Shown piece by piece: positions 25,219 to 33,714 of a DNA stretch of 38,152 nt. Origin of the DNA: Vacuolonema iberomarrocanum LEGE 07170 (GTDB lineage Bacteria; Cyanobacteriota; Cyanobacteriia; Elainellales; Elainellaceae); NCBI GenBank assembly GCA_015207365.1, contig JADEXA010000065.1, forward strand, positions 1-38,152. The letters are read 5' to 3'. Made by a program: the position numbers and the translations under genes. Positions within the stretch are counted from its first letter, which is position 1; each line of letters starts with the position of its first letter. The notes beneath the pieces are model-generated. The model had not been told where the DNA came from, ran no database searches, and was given only the letters and a program-made list of their open reading frames with translations.

Positions 25219-25501
25219 GTCGCCTGACTATTCTTAAAACGCTTGGAATTTGGAATCGTATTGGAAAAATCCTGATGCTTGCGATACACGGTATCAGATC
25301 CCAGTAACTTTGAGCGTCAGAATTTAGACTGTGTAATAACTACGTCTTTTTGTTGGGAGGGCAGAATCCAAGAATGATTTATTGAGGATCGTAGGCAACA
25401 CAATGGATGAGGAGTAGAACGACTGCAAAATATCCTAAAAAGTTCAATACTTAAGTTACATTGCAAATCTCGGTGAAGCATTCTGCGGGATAGCTGGAAC
25501 G

Positions 25502-25738
25502 ATGCAGATTACAATTGACCTTCCTGACACGCTACAACTCAGCGAAGCGGATCTCCGCACTGAACTGGCGATCGCACTATTTCAACAAGAACGCATTACT
25601 CTGGGCACAGCCAGTCAATTAGCTGGGTTACACCAGCTTGAGTTCCAACAGTTAATTGCCAGTCGTGGTATTTCTATTCATTACGATCTCGAAGATCTAG
25701 AAGAGGATCTAAAGAGCCTGCGAGAGGACGGTTGGTAG
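25502..25738 (+). CDS. UPF0175 antitoxin
   Basis: This 78-residue protein begins MQITIDLPDTLQLSE. It continues with ELAIALFQQERITLGTASQLAGLHQLEFQQLIASRGI, a ribbon/helix segment and HTH-like motif typical of UPF0175 antitoxins, and ends with an acidic tail (DLEDLEEDLKSL). Such proteins pair with DUF3368 PIN toxins and would bind both the toxin and their own promoter. Its TAG overlaps the next gene's GTG by one base, so the genes are coupled. Confidence 0.88.
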   Translation: MQITIDLPDTLQLSEADLRTELAIALFQQERITLGTASQLAGLHQLEFQQLIASRGISIHYDLEDLEEDLKSLREDGW

Positions 25739-26223
25739 TGGTCATCGTGAGCAATACGTCACCCCTGAGTAATTTAGTCATTATTGGTGAAGTCGCTCTA
25801 TTGCAGGAAATCTATCCCAAAATCCTTATTCCCCCCGCAGTACAGGCTGAGCTGGTGCGTTTACCTGTACTGCGAGCGACTATTTTATCTTTAATTAATA
25901 CAGACTGGCTGCAAGTTCACTCGCCGACTCCATCAGATCTTCTCTACTCGCTCAATCAGACTCTTGATCCAGGGGAGGCTGAGGCGATTACACTCGCTGT
26001 CGAACTCCGGGCAAGTCGTTTGCTGATTGACGAACGCCTTGGTAGGAAGGTTGCGGCACAGTATGGATTGAAGCTCAGGGGACTGGTTGGCCTTCTCATT
26101 TATGCCAAACAACAGGGGGTGATTCCTGCGCTCAAACCAATACTTGATCGGTTAATTGAGCAAGCAGGTTTTCGTGTAAGCCAAACGCTTTATAAGCAAG
26201 CGTTGCAAGAGGTAGGAGAGTAA
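25738..26223 (+). CDS. DUF3368 PIN-domain toxin
   Basis: The protein has 162 residues from the GTG at 25738; a TTG two codons earlier is also open. The PIN-like N-terminus SNTSPLSNLVIIG contains the first acidic/threonine-serine motif in altered form. LDPGEAEAITLAVEL and LLIDERLGRKVA supply further acidic residues of the nuclease site. The family signature LKLRGLVGLLIYAKQQGVI follows. PIN toxins cleave RNA and stop growth unless bound by the antitoxin. The one-base overlap with the UPF0175 gene defines the pair. Confidence 0.9.
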   Translation: MVIVSNTSPLSNLVIIGEVALLQEIYPKILIPPAVQAELVRLPVLRATILSLINTDWLQVHSPTPSDLLYSLNQTLDPGEAEAITLAVELRASRLLIDERLGRKVAAQYGLKLRGLVGLLIYAKQQGVIPALKPILDRLIEQAGFRVSQTLYKQALQEVGE

Positions 26224-26334
26224 ACTGATTTTCCGGTATTTGATAGCGTCTTGAGGAAAAGTGAGAGATAGCGATGCTTTGAGGGAAGTGGACGTTGTGA
26301 GGAAAAATGAAGCACCTGGGGATGCAGGATCCAA

Positions 26335-26389
26335 GTATGAATTTCTTCCGAGAAGGGAGGCAGCGCCCCTTCTTGGAAAAAATTCATAC
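26335..26389. terminator. Long hairpin at the toxin/FAD-oxidoreductase junction
   Basis: Bases from 26335 (GTATGAATTTCTTCCGAG) pair with the segment ending at 26389 (CCAAGAAGGG on the minus strand). Arms are about 24 bp with two mismatches, around an 8-base loop. It separates convergent genes ending at 26223 and 26448. Confidence 0.65.
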
Positions 26390-26447
26390 CCTAAACCAGC
26401 AACGCCAAATAAGTACATACTTAGGATCTGTGATTCAGTTCTAGGGT

Positions 26448-28397
26448 TTACCAGTCGAGCCGTAAGCCTTGTTCGGTGAGGTAGGTTTGTAGGGCTGGCA
26501 TGGAGCCACTGGGGATGACTTCGGCAGGGGTGTTTGGGGTTGTGGGTTGGGTGAGGTAGGCGGCGATCGCCCCGGCTGCGGCACCGACGTTCCACTCGCC
26601 GTAGTGGATTCGGGTGGCAGCGTTGACGATGTGGGAGACGGCGAAGCCTTTGCCGCCAACGAGGACATTATCTACGCCCTGGGGAATCAGGCTTTCCAGG
26701 GGGATTTCGATAGGGCGGATATTGGCTTCGAGGGTAGGGGCGCTGCTCGCTTCTCCGGTAGGCTCCCCGTTGCGGTATTTGCAGCCATGGAAGTCGACGG
26801 GGTAATGGGTGAAGGTAACTTTGGTGGGGCTGAAGTCTCGCCCCCCCGGCATGTCGTTGCGGATATCGGGTTCGAGCATCATGAACTCTGCTTGGTCGTA
26901 GGCGGGTTGGGCTAGGATGCGACGGCCTTCGCGGATGTAGGGCACTAGGCTTAGCCCAGACTCGGTGCCCATGGGGCTGTTCGCGCCGGCCAGGTAAGCA
27001 AAGGGAAATTCGGGCGTGGCATGGTTTTCCAACAACCACTCGGCGAACAGAAGGGCATGGTCTTCGCCATGGCGGAGGGCGATCGCCGACAATCCACCCA
27101 TCCAGTTCTGGCGCTGTCCGGAGGCATCAAGTTCTTCCTCTGTGAGGATCAGGGGCGGGTTCATCCAACTCCAGTCATTGCCCGGATTCCAGTTCACCGC
27201 TGTCATGTCTCCCGGTGCGGGGGTGGCCGCAAAGGGATCGTTGCGGGTGGTGCTGACGATGCGGCGATAGTTGAAAAAGCTACGTCCCGCGAGTAGGGGA
27301 ATGCCAGAAATGTCGAAGCGGCTGCGATGTTCTTCCCGCGAGTATTCCGGTTCAACCTGACGGAGGGTAGCAAGGCTCGTACCACCATCGTTGTGCAGCG
27401 CCACCACGAAGGGATATGTAAAGGCTTGGGTGCAGTCGGGATTGTCGAAGTCGCCCGCATGGACTTCCTGTGTGGTAGCCCGAGACTCTGAACCCAAGCG
27501 ATGGGGGAGACCTGCCCAGCCCACCAGTTCCCCGGTATCAGTGGCATCAATGACGAGCATCCGTTGGCCGGGGGGCGGCTCCAGTCGCAGAGGGGTTTTA
27601 GTGAAAGTATCGTCGGCTGACCAGGAGTACCACTGGGCCAATTCACGGGAGAAACGCCCCGCTGGAAGGTAGTTGGGGTTGCGTGGGGTGCGGCGGACAG
27701 CATGGATGGCGGTGAGGGTTTGCCCACTTTCATCGAAGGTTGCGCCTTTGAAGGCGATCGCCGTTCCCCACCGACTTTCGGGGGCTTGCTGGGCAGCAGT
27801 CTCTAGCAGGGCTTGGGAAGCGATTGCCCCGGCTCTTGGTGGAAAACAAAGCTTGCCGACCCAGCAACTATTCACATCGGCCACAGTGGTGAGGTCAGGT
27901 TGTGCAGCCCAGTCGGGCAAATCGATGGGTTGTTCGGCAATCAAGCGCTTGAAGTTGGCCCAGGTGGGGGAATAGTTCTCTAGTCGCCGCATTGCCAGGG
28001 ATTCGTCGATGGCGGAGACGCCTTGGGCGCTGATTTGCCCCCCTAGCCAGGGGGTAAGTTCGATCAGGCAGGTGGTGGCTCCGGCTTGCATGGCATGGGC
28101 GGCGGCGGCAACCCCACCGAGACTGCCGCCAATGACCGCCACATCACAGGTCCAGGTTTCTTCGGGTGCTGGCAGGGGAGAGAGCTGGGGTCTCCCATTG
28201 GGGGCGATCGCTTCTACCACGTCGACCGCTGCTGATTCATCGGGGGATGCCTGCTGGGAGTTGGGCGATCGCGCTGGATCTCCCATCCACACCATCATCC
28301 CGGTGGCGGCTCCTAGTCCTACCCCCAACATTGCTAGCAGCGCTAGCCGCAAGCCCTTGCGCCAGCGCCCTCGAACTGAATTCTGCCGTCTCACCAT
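26448..28397 (-). CDS. Exported or membrane-anchored FAD-dependent oxidoreductase
   Basis: This 649-residue flavoprotein has a basic N-terminus (RGRWRKGLRL) and a hydrophobic segment LALLAMLGVGLGAATGMMVW (about 17-37). It is therefore anchored in or exported across the membrane. The Rossmann motif is VAVIGGSLGGVAAAAHAMQ (about 86-104). Further flavin-family blocks are TPWLGGQISAQGVSAIDE, VIDATDTGELVGWAGLPHR, PYIREGRRIL and VSHIVNAATRIHYGEWN with GAAAGAIAAYL. It shares the core order with the cytosolic gene at 9562-11373. The substrate is unknown. The ATG at 28397 is clear, with a 15-bp tandem repeat just upstream. Confidence 0.87.
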   Translation of the reverse strand: MVRRQNSVRGRWRKGLRLALLAMLGVGLGAATGMMVWMGDPARSPNSQQASPDESAAVDVVEAIAPNGRPQLSPLPAPEETWTCDVAVIGGSLGGVAAAAHAMQAGATTCLIELTPWLGGQISAQGVSAIDESLAMRRLENYSPTWANFKRLIAEQPIDLPDWAAQPDLTTVADVNSCWVGKLCFPPRAGAIASQALLETAAQQAPESRWGTAIAFKGATFDESGQTLTAIHAVRRTPRNPNYLPAGRFSRELAQWYSWSADDTFTKTPLRLEPPPGQRMLVIDATDTGELVGWAGLPHRLGSESRATTQEVHAGDFDNPDCTQAFTYPFVVALHNDGGTSLATLRQVEPEYSREEHRSRFDISGIPLLAGRSFFNYRRIVSTTRNDPFAATPAPGDMTAVNWNPGNDWSWMNPPLILTEEELDASGQRQNWMGGLSAIALRHGEDHALLFAEWLLENHATPEFPFAYLAGANSPMGTESGLSLVPYIREGRRILAQPAYDQAEFMMLEPDIRNDMPGGRDFSPTKVTFTHYPVDFHGCKYRNGEPTGEASSAPTLEANIRPIEIPLESLIPQGVDNVLVGGKGFAVSHIVNAATRIHYGEWNVGAAAGAIAAYLTQPTTPNTPAEVIPSGSMPALQTYLTEQGLRLDW

Positions 28398-28408
28398 GAC
28401 CCGCCTCG

Positions 28409-28438
28409 TGCGACAAGATTGTTTGCGACAACATTGCT
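28409..28438. repeat. 15-bp tandem repeat upstream of the FAD oxidoreductase
   Basis: TGCGACAAGATTGTT and TGCGACAACATTGCT lie head to tail, differing at two positions. The pair sits 12-41 bp upstream of the start codon at 28397 (minus strand). It could be operator half-sites or part of the leader. Confidence 0.5.
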
Positions 28439-28551
28439 TTATAGCAGCTTTTCTGGCTGGCGATGGCGCAAATCTGGACGGATTTTTTTAGAAATTTGGA
28501 TTGGCGAGCAGTTGGAACCCCAGAGGCACAGAGGGCACGGAGAAGACGTTG

Positions 28552-28616
28552 TATCAAATCCGGTTGAAGAACCCAACTATCGGTTGTGGCTTACGGCGAT
28601 TGAACCGGATTTGATA
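28552..28616 (-). repeat. Inverted copy of the repeat at 14665-14708
   Basis: TATCAAATCCGGTT and AACCGGATTTGATA (14-bp perfect arms, 28552-28565 and 28603-28616) enclose a middle containing AACCCAACTATCGGTTGTGG. Read on the minus strand, the order matches the copy at 14665-14708. The form with terminal inverted repeats suggests a small non-autonomous element. Confidence 0.65.
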
Positions 28617-28640
28617 TGACTTTGTGCTGTGGTTCAACTA

Positions 28641-29480
28641 TCAAGATTCGAGGGCGAGGAAGCGACCCAGAGCCTCTACCAGAGCTGGGGGCCAGCGCCG
28701 CACGTTGGCGACCCAATCCAGATCTTTGTAGCGAGAATCGAGTCCTACAGCGGCAAACCAGTTGCTTTCGGCTTCACCGCGATTGCCCTGCACCCACAGC
28801 ACAGCGGTGAGGGCAGCGCGCATATCAGCGAACTGTGGATACCGACGGATTAGGTTCCGCATTTGACGGATGGATTCGTCAATATCGCCGACCTGATAGA
28901 GCGCGGCGGCATAATTCGCCCGAGCGATCGCAAAGTCAGACGCCAAATCCGCTGCTTGTTTGTAGTCGGCGATCGCCTTCTCCCACTCCTCTTGACCGGC
29001 CTCGGCATTGCCACGGTTGTTGTACGCCGCTGGATCTTGGGGGTCGAGTTCCAGCACATGGTTATAATCGGCGATCGCTTTTTTCCATTCCTGTAACCCT
29101 TCCCAGGCGGCACCTCGGTTGAGGTAGGGGTCGGGTGCTTCGGGCATGAGGCGAATGGCTTCGTTGTAGTCGGCGATCGCCAGATCCAGCTTGTTCTGGC
29201 TCACGCGCGAATTGCCCCGATTGCTCAGCACCGCTGCATTGTCCGGCAGCACCTCCAGGATCTCAGTCCAGTAGCCTTCTGCCTCAGCGAACTGCCCTGT
29301 ATTCGTGGCGGCGAACGCTTTTTGGCGCAACGCTCCTAGCGCTTCCATATCGACAGCAAGCCCTTCCGACTGCTCGGCGGCCAATGTCGGCAGGGGCATG
29401 GCAATCCCCACACCAACACTCAGTCCCAGACACAGCCCCAGCACAATTAAAACGTGAGTCAGGTGTTTGAAAATCTTCAT
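28641..29480 (-). CDS. Secreted TPR-repeat protein
   Basis: The protein has about 279 residues if started at the ATG at 29480; a twin ATG at 29492 is equally open. A signal peptide is present (VLIVLGLCLGLSVGVGIAM with cleavage near TLAAEQ). Tetratricopeptide repeats of the form NRGNSRVSQNKLDLAIADYNEAI, AWEGLQEWKKAIADYNHVL and AEAGQEEWEKAIADYKQA follow. Such repeats form a helical scaffold for protein binding; in cyanobacteria similar exported TPR proteins often serve photosynthesis or envelope assembly. A partner cannot be inferred from this sequence. The gene is read toward the FAD oxidoreductase with a 243-bp gap. Confidence 0.85.
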   Translation of the reverse strand: MKIFKHLTHVLIVLGLCLGLSVGVGIAMPLPTLAAEQSEGLAVDMEALGALRQKAFAATNTGQFAEAEGYWTEILEVLPDNAAVLSNRGNSRVSQNKLDLAIADYNEAIRLMPEAPDPYLNRGAAWEGLQEWKKAIADYNHVLELDPQDPAAYNNRGNAEAGQEEWEKAIADYKQAADLASDFAIARANYAAALYQVGDIDESIRQMRNLIRRYPQFADMRAALTAVLWVQGNRGEAESNWFAAVGLDSRYKDLDWVANVRRWPPALVEALGRFLALES

Positions 29481-29763
29481 ACTTTGCATCATGCCAGGTT
29501 TCGGTCGTAGCGACCAGTTTGTAGATCACGCTTTATTCTCGCTCAAATTGCCCTTGTCCGTGATGGTGAATGGTGCTCTGATAGCCGCGCCAAGGCGTGA
29601 TCTGTTGCCACTCAATCGTTCTTCCTGCTAAGGTTTTGCTCCAGACCATTGGCGCTCAATGCTAACCTGCTGGCGATCGCCCTCAACCCGCCGCAAGCAT
29701 GGGAAAATAGCCGCAGTCTGATTCCATTTCCGCGTTTATCAGCATTCTTTTTCACTCATCGCC

Positions 29764-30672
29764 ATGTCCGTTCTTGTTTTTGGCAGCATCAATATGGATC
29801 TCGTGGCCCGCACGCCACATTTGCCCAAACCGGGGGAAACGCTAACGGGACATTCGTTTGAGACGGTTCCGGGTGGGAAGGGAGCAAACCAAGCCGTCGC
29901 GGTAGCTCGGCTGGGCGTTCCGGTGCAGATGGTGGGACGGGTGGGTGCTGATGCATTTGGCACAACGTTGCTGACGGGGCTGCAGCAGGATGGTGTGGGA
30001 TGCGATCGCCTCCGGGTTGACGACAGTACCCATTCTGGCGTTGCTATCATCGCCGTTGAAGATGCCGGAGAAAACCACATCATTGTCATTCCTGGAGCCA
30101 ATGGCAACGTCGATCAGACGGATGTGGCACGGCTACAAGAGAGCTTTGCCCAACACCAGCTTTTACTATTGCAACTAGAGATTCCCCTAGAGCGAGTGGT
30201 GGCAGCAGCCCAGGCGGCACAACAAGCTGGGCTGACGGTGATCCTCGATCCGGCTCCGGCGCGATCGGACTTGCCCGATGCCCTCTATCCGGCTGTGGAT
30301 ATTCTCACGCCCAACCAGGTGGAAGCGGGGCAACTGGTGGGTTTTCCGGTCACCGATCTGGACAGTGCTGCAAAGGCTGCAGCGGTGTTGCAAGACCGGG
30401 GCGTTCGCATTGTCATCATCAAGTTGGGCAAACAGGGTGCCTTTTGTGCCACCCCCGATGCCACATTCCACGTCCCTCCCTTTCCGGTCGAAGCCGTGGA
30501 TACCGTCGCGGCAGGAGATGCGTTCAATGGCGGCTTAGCAGCGGCTCTAGCAGAGGGCCTAGATATCCCCGCTGCGACCCAGCAGGCGGCTGCCGTCGCT
30601 GCCCTCTCTGTTACCAAAGCGGGTGCACAACCATCCTTGCCAACCCGCGATCAACTCGAAGATTTTTTGTAA
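29764..30672 (+). CDS. rbsK: Ribokinase
   Basis: This 302-residue PfkB-family kinase phosphorylates D-ribose at O5 using ATP. The N-terminal SINMDLVARTPHLPKPGET and PGGKGANQAVAVARLG form the sugar-binding signature. EDAGENHIIVIPGANG follows, and the C-terminal VDTVAAGDAFNGGLAAALA contains the catalytic aspartate. The anion-hole is AAGD rather than the more frequent GAGD, a conservative change. I see no ribose transporter or regulator beside it. The ATG at 29764 gives the normal family N-terminus. It converges on the P-type ATPase gene. Confidence 0.94.
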   Translation: MSVLVFGSINMDLVARTPHLPKPGETLTGHSFETVPGGKGANQAVAVARLGVPVQMVGRVGADAFGTTLLTGLQQDGVGCDRLRVDDSTHSGVAIIAVEDAGENHIIVIPGANGNVDQTDVARLQESFAQHQLLLLQLEIPLERVVAAAQAAQQAGLTVILDPAPARSDLPDALYPAVDILTPNQVEAGQLVGFPVTDLDSAAKAAAVLQDRGVRIVIIKLGKQGAFCATPDATFHVPPFPVEAVDTVAAGDAFNGGLAAALAEGLDIPAATQQAAAVAALSVTKAGAQPSLPTRDQLEDFL

Positions 30673-30696
30673 TGTAGCGCCGCGCGCTTGAGTGAA

Positions 30697-30751
30697 ACCA
30701 GATCATGTTTTGAGAGCACCGCAGCGCGGTGCTCTCAAAACATGATCTGGT
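30697..30751. terminator. Long palindrome at the ribokinase/ATPase junction
   Basis: Bases 30697-30722 pair perfectly with 30726-30751 (26 bp) around a 3-base loop (AGC). The core is GAGAGCACCGC/GCGGTGCTCTC. It fills most of the 85-bp gap between two convergent genes and would end both transcripts. Confidence 0.8.
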
Positions 30752-30757
30752 CTTGGT

Positions 30758-33484
30758 TTACGATGGGTCGAGGCGGTTGGCGAAGATCGCGAGCGGCACC
30801 ATAGGCACCATTGGAATCAGACAAATGAGCCACTGTGTCCAGTTGAGGGGAGCCGTTTCAAACAGCACATTCATTAGACCCCATTGGCTAAACAGGATTT
30901 GTAAGGCGATCGCCACCACAATTCCGATGATCAAAAACGGCGCATTGGTAACAGAGCCATACCGATTGCGTAAGCAACTCGCCAGACTTCTCCCGAGCTG
31001 GCTGATACTGAGCAGATAAATGATCCGGGCGGCGACCAATGCTTGAATCGCCATCGTACGGGCAACGGCAATATCGCCTGTGGTGAATTCAGCCCATTCA
31101 AAGATGCCAAAAATCAAAATCCAGTTGAACAGCGAGACGGCCAAAATTCGGCGCAATAGCGGTGGAGTAATGAGGGGTTCGTTGGGATTGCGAGGGGGCG
31201 ACTGCATAATCCCTGGAGATTTGGCTTCAAACGAAAGGGGCACCGTCATGGTGATGGAGTTGATCATGTTGAGCCAGAGGATTTGTATCGAGAGGATGGG
31301 CAATTCTCGTGACAGCAAAACGCTGAGCAGGATCGTCATGGATTCCCCACCATTCACTGGCAAGAGAAAGGCGATCGCCTTCCGCAAGTTTTGATAGACC
31401 GTACGCCCTTCTTCAACTGCCGCTTCGATGGAGGCGAAGTTGTCGTCGGTGAGCAGCATATCTGCAGATTCACGAGCGACTTCGGTTCCCCCCTTGCCCA
31501 TGGCAATACCAATGTCGGCTTGCTTGAGAGCCGGGGCATCGTTCACCCCATCGCCTGTCATTGCAACCACATGGCCCTTCGACTGCAGTGCTTCGACCAG
31601 TTGCAGTTTTTGCGCCGGGGCGACTCGGGCAAAGACCGAAGCGTCTTCTGTGGCTTGAACCAACTGCAGTGGCTTCATGTCGGTCAAGTCTCGCCCCTCA
31701 AATGCCGCCGTTTCGCCCTGGGTTTGGATCCCCATGCGATGGGCGATCGCCTGTGCAGTGGCAATGTGATCGCCTGTGATCATCTTCACGCGAATACCCG
31801 CCGCTTGACAGGCATGGACAGCGGCGATCGCCTCGGGGCGGGGGGGATCAATCATCCCCTGCAAGCCAAGGAAGACCAAGCCCGTTTCAATATCCTCATG
31901 GTCGATCGAATGCTGATGGGCACCCACCTCTTTTTTGGCAAAGGCGAGGACGCGTAACCCCTGAGCCGCCATGTTGTTGACGACCTGCCCAATAGCCTTG
32001 GCATCCAGCGCTGTCGGTTGTCCCTGATGGTTCGCTATCTGCGAACATCGCCGGAGGAGGGCTTCAACGGATCCTTTGACATAAATCGTGCGAGGTTCCC
32101 CATCATGGAGGGTGGCCATGTACTGGTATTCCGATTCAAATGGAATCGCATCTAAACGGGACTTTGTCGCCGTGAGTCTCGTCCGACTAAAGCCCGCTTT
32201 AGAAGCTGAAGTAATCAATGCCCCTTCGGTGGGATCTCCGACGACCGACCAATCGTCTCCTTCTTGTTTGAGCTGCGAATCGTTACACAGCAACCCAACC
32301 ACTAGGCACTCTTCCAATGCAGGGGGCAAATCATCATCGTCTTCAAATGGGCTAGCGGAGCCATCGTTGGTTGTGAGGCTGATTTCGCCTTTGGAACTGT
32401 AACCGCCACCACTAACGGTATAGTGCTCTTCACCTGCGTAAATGGCCTGTACCGTCATTTGGTTTTCAGTCAAGGTTCCCGTCTTATCTGAGCAAACAAC
32501 GGTGGCGCTTCCCAACGCCTCTACAGCAGGCAGTTTACGGATAATGGCATGGCGGCTGGCCATACGATTGACGCCGATCGCCAGGGTCACCGTAACAACC
32601 GCCGGAAGCCCCTCTGGAATCGCACTGACGGCCAGGGCAATGGCCGCTTCAAACATGTGAAACCAAGACTCTCCCTGTCCCAAACCAATGGCAAAGGTCA
32701 GGGTCGCCAGGGTCAAAATGGCGTAGAGCAGAACCCGACTAAATTTGGCAAACTTACGGGTGAGCGGAGTGGTCAGGGGAATTTGCCGTTCCATTGATTG
32801 GGAGATTTGTCCCATTTCGGTTGCATTGGCCGTTGCCACTACAATGCCCTTGCCTTGACCAAACGTGATAAAGCTTCCGGCATAGGCCATATTGTTGCGC
32901 TCGGCTAAGGGCGTGTCTGATGGCAGGGGTTGGATGGATTTCTCTACCGGAACCGCCTCCCCCGTTAAGGCCGATTCATCCACTTGCAGGTTGCGAACTT
33001 GCAGGAGTCGCATATCTGCTGGCACCTTGTCTCCCGATGCCAGCAAAACAACATCTCCGGGGACAAGTTCTTGGGAGGGAAGTCGCAGGGGTTGCCCGTC
33101 GCGCAGCACCGTTGCTTCGGTGGTCACAGCTTTGGCTAGAGAGGCGATCGCCCCCTCCGCTTTCGCTTCCTGAATATAACCAATCACAGCATTGATGACA
33201 GTGACGCCCCAAATGACGCCTGCATTTGTCCAAGAGCCTAAAAATGCCTTGACCGCTCCGGCTAATAGCAGAATATAGAGCAAGGGTTGATGGAACTGCA
33301 GCAAAAATCTTAACCAAGCAGGTTTCCCTGGCTTGAAGGTCAGTTCATTCCACCCATATTTCTCGTAACGATTTGCAACTTCTTCTGCCGACAGTCCTTT
33401 GTCTATATCACCCATAAAGTAGTTCACCACTTCTTGCAGGGGAAGCGGGTGATATAACTGCCGTTGCTCATGTCCGGATTTCAT
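30758..33484 (-). CDS. P-type (P2-like) cation-transporting ATPase
   Basis: This 908-residue integral membrane ATPase has an N-terminal cation-ATPase domain (LSAEEVANRYEKYGWNEL), the actuator with DESALTGEAVPVEK, the phosphorylation site CSDKTGTLTENQMT, and hinge motifs MITGDHIATAQAIA and AMTGDGVNDAPALKQADIG. Helix M4 has SAIPEGLPAVVTV, as in P2A/Pma1-like pumps. M5 has LPVNGGES, retaining the Asn and Glu of calcium pumps. M6 has ILWLNMINSITMT, where calcium pumps have N..TD, so calcium as substrate is doubtful. The actuator reads TGEA rather than TGES. It resembles cyanobacterial Pma1-type pumps, whose ion is not settled. The gene is followed by a 26-bp-arm palindrome and preceded by operator-like repeats. 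Confidence 0.93.
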   Translation of the reverse strand: MKSGHEQRQLYHPLPLQEVVNYFMGDIDKGLSAEEVANRYEKYGWNELTFKPGKPAWLRFLLQFHQPLLYILLLAGAVKAFLGSWTNAGVIWGVTVINAVIGYIQEAKAEGAIASLAKAVTTEATVLRDGQPLRLPSQELVPGDVVLLASGDKVPADMRLLQVRNLQVDESALTGEAVPVEKSIQPLPSDTPLAERNNMAYAGSFITFGQGKGIVVATANATEMGQISQSMERQIPLTTPLTRKFAKFSRVLLYAILTLATLTFAIGLGQGESWFHMFEAAIALAVSAIPEGLPAVVTVTLAIGVNRMASRHAIIRKLPAVEALGSATVVCSDKTGTLTENQMTVQAIYAGEEHYTVSGGGYSSKGEISLTTNDGSASPFEDDDDLPPALEECLVVGLLCNDSQLKQEGDDWSVVGDPTEGALITSASKAGFSRTRLTATKSRLDAIPFESEYQYMATLHDGEPRTIYVKGSVEALLRRCSQIANHQGQPTALDAKAIGQVVNNMAAQGLRVLAFAKKEVGAHQHSIDHEDIETGLVFLGLQGMIDPPRPEAIAAVHACQAAGIRVKMITGDHIATAQAIAHRMGIQTQGETAAFEGRDLTDMKPLQLVQATEDASVFARVAPAQKLQLVEALQSKGHVVAMTGDGVNDAPALKQADIGIAMGKGGTEVARESADMLLTDDNFASIEAAVEEGRTVYQNLRKAIAFLLPVNGGESMTILLSVLLSRELPILSIQILWLNMINSITMTVPLSFEAKSPGIMQSPPRNPNEPLITPPLLRRILAVSLFNWILIFGIFEWAEFTTGDIAVARTMAIQALVAARIIYLLSISQLGRSLASCLRNRYGSVTNAPFLIIGIVVAIALQILFSQWGLMNVLFETAPLNWTQWLICLIPMVPMVPLAIFANRLDPS

Positions 33485-33513
33485 AGTTTCTAGAGGCGTA
33501 GATAGACATCTCG

Positions 33514-33534
33514 TTCCTCATTATTATTGAGGAA
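33514..33534. promoter_or_regulatory. Small dyad upstream of the ATPase start
   Basis: TTCCTCA/TGAGGAA (7-bp arms, 7-base loop) lies 30-50 bp upstream of the ATPase start codon. It may be a leader hairpin or regulator site. Confidence 0.35.
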
Positions 33535-33609
33535 ATCCTGATAATTCGTGGAAAGGATAAACAAACGGATGAATCGCGATCGCCATAGAATCACATTCGC
33601 ATAGCGTCA

Positions 33610-33645
33610 CGTTTGATAAAGGATACCGCGTTTGATCAAGGACAC
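33610..33645. promoter_or_regulatory. Tandem 17-bp operator-like repeats upstream of the ATPase
   Basis: CGTTTGATAAAGGATAC and CGTTTGATCAAGGACAC agree at 15 of 17 positions and start 19 bp apart (33610 and 33629). They lie about 130 bp upstream of the ATPase start. Near-helical-turn spacing of direct repeats suits a response-regulator site. Confidence 0.5.
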
Positions 33646-33714
33646 TGATTTAGTAGCCTGAAGTTCTTTAGGGTGTTGGCGATCGCACAACCTATCTCAG
33701 CCAGACAAATGGTA

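Larger units (their letters stand above)
28398..28640. other. Intergenic region with dispersed repeat
   Basis: This 243-bp gap lies between the TPR gene's stop and the FAD oxidoreductase start, both on the minus strand. Besides the two repeats listed separately, the piece CCCAGAGGCACAGAGGGCAC resembles a short repeat common in cyanobacterial intergenic DNA. I see no small gene. Confidence 0.45.
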
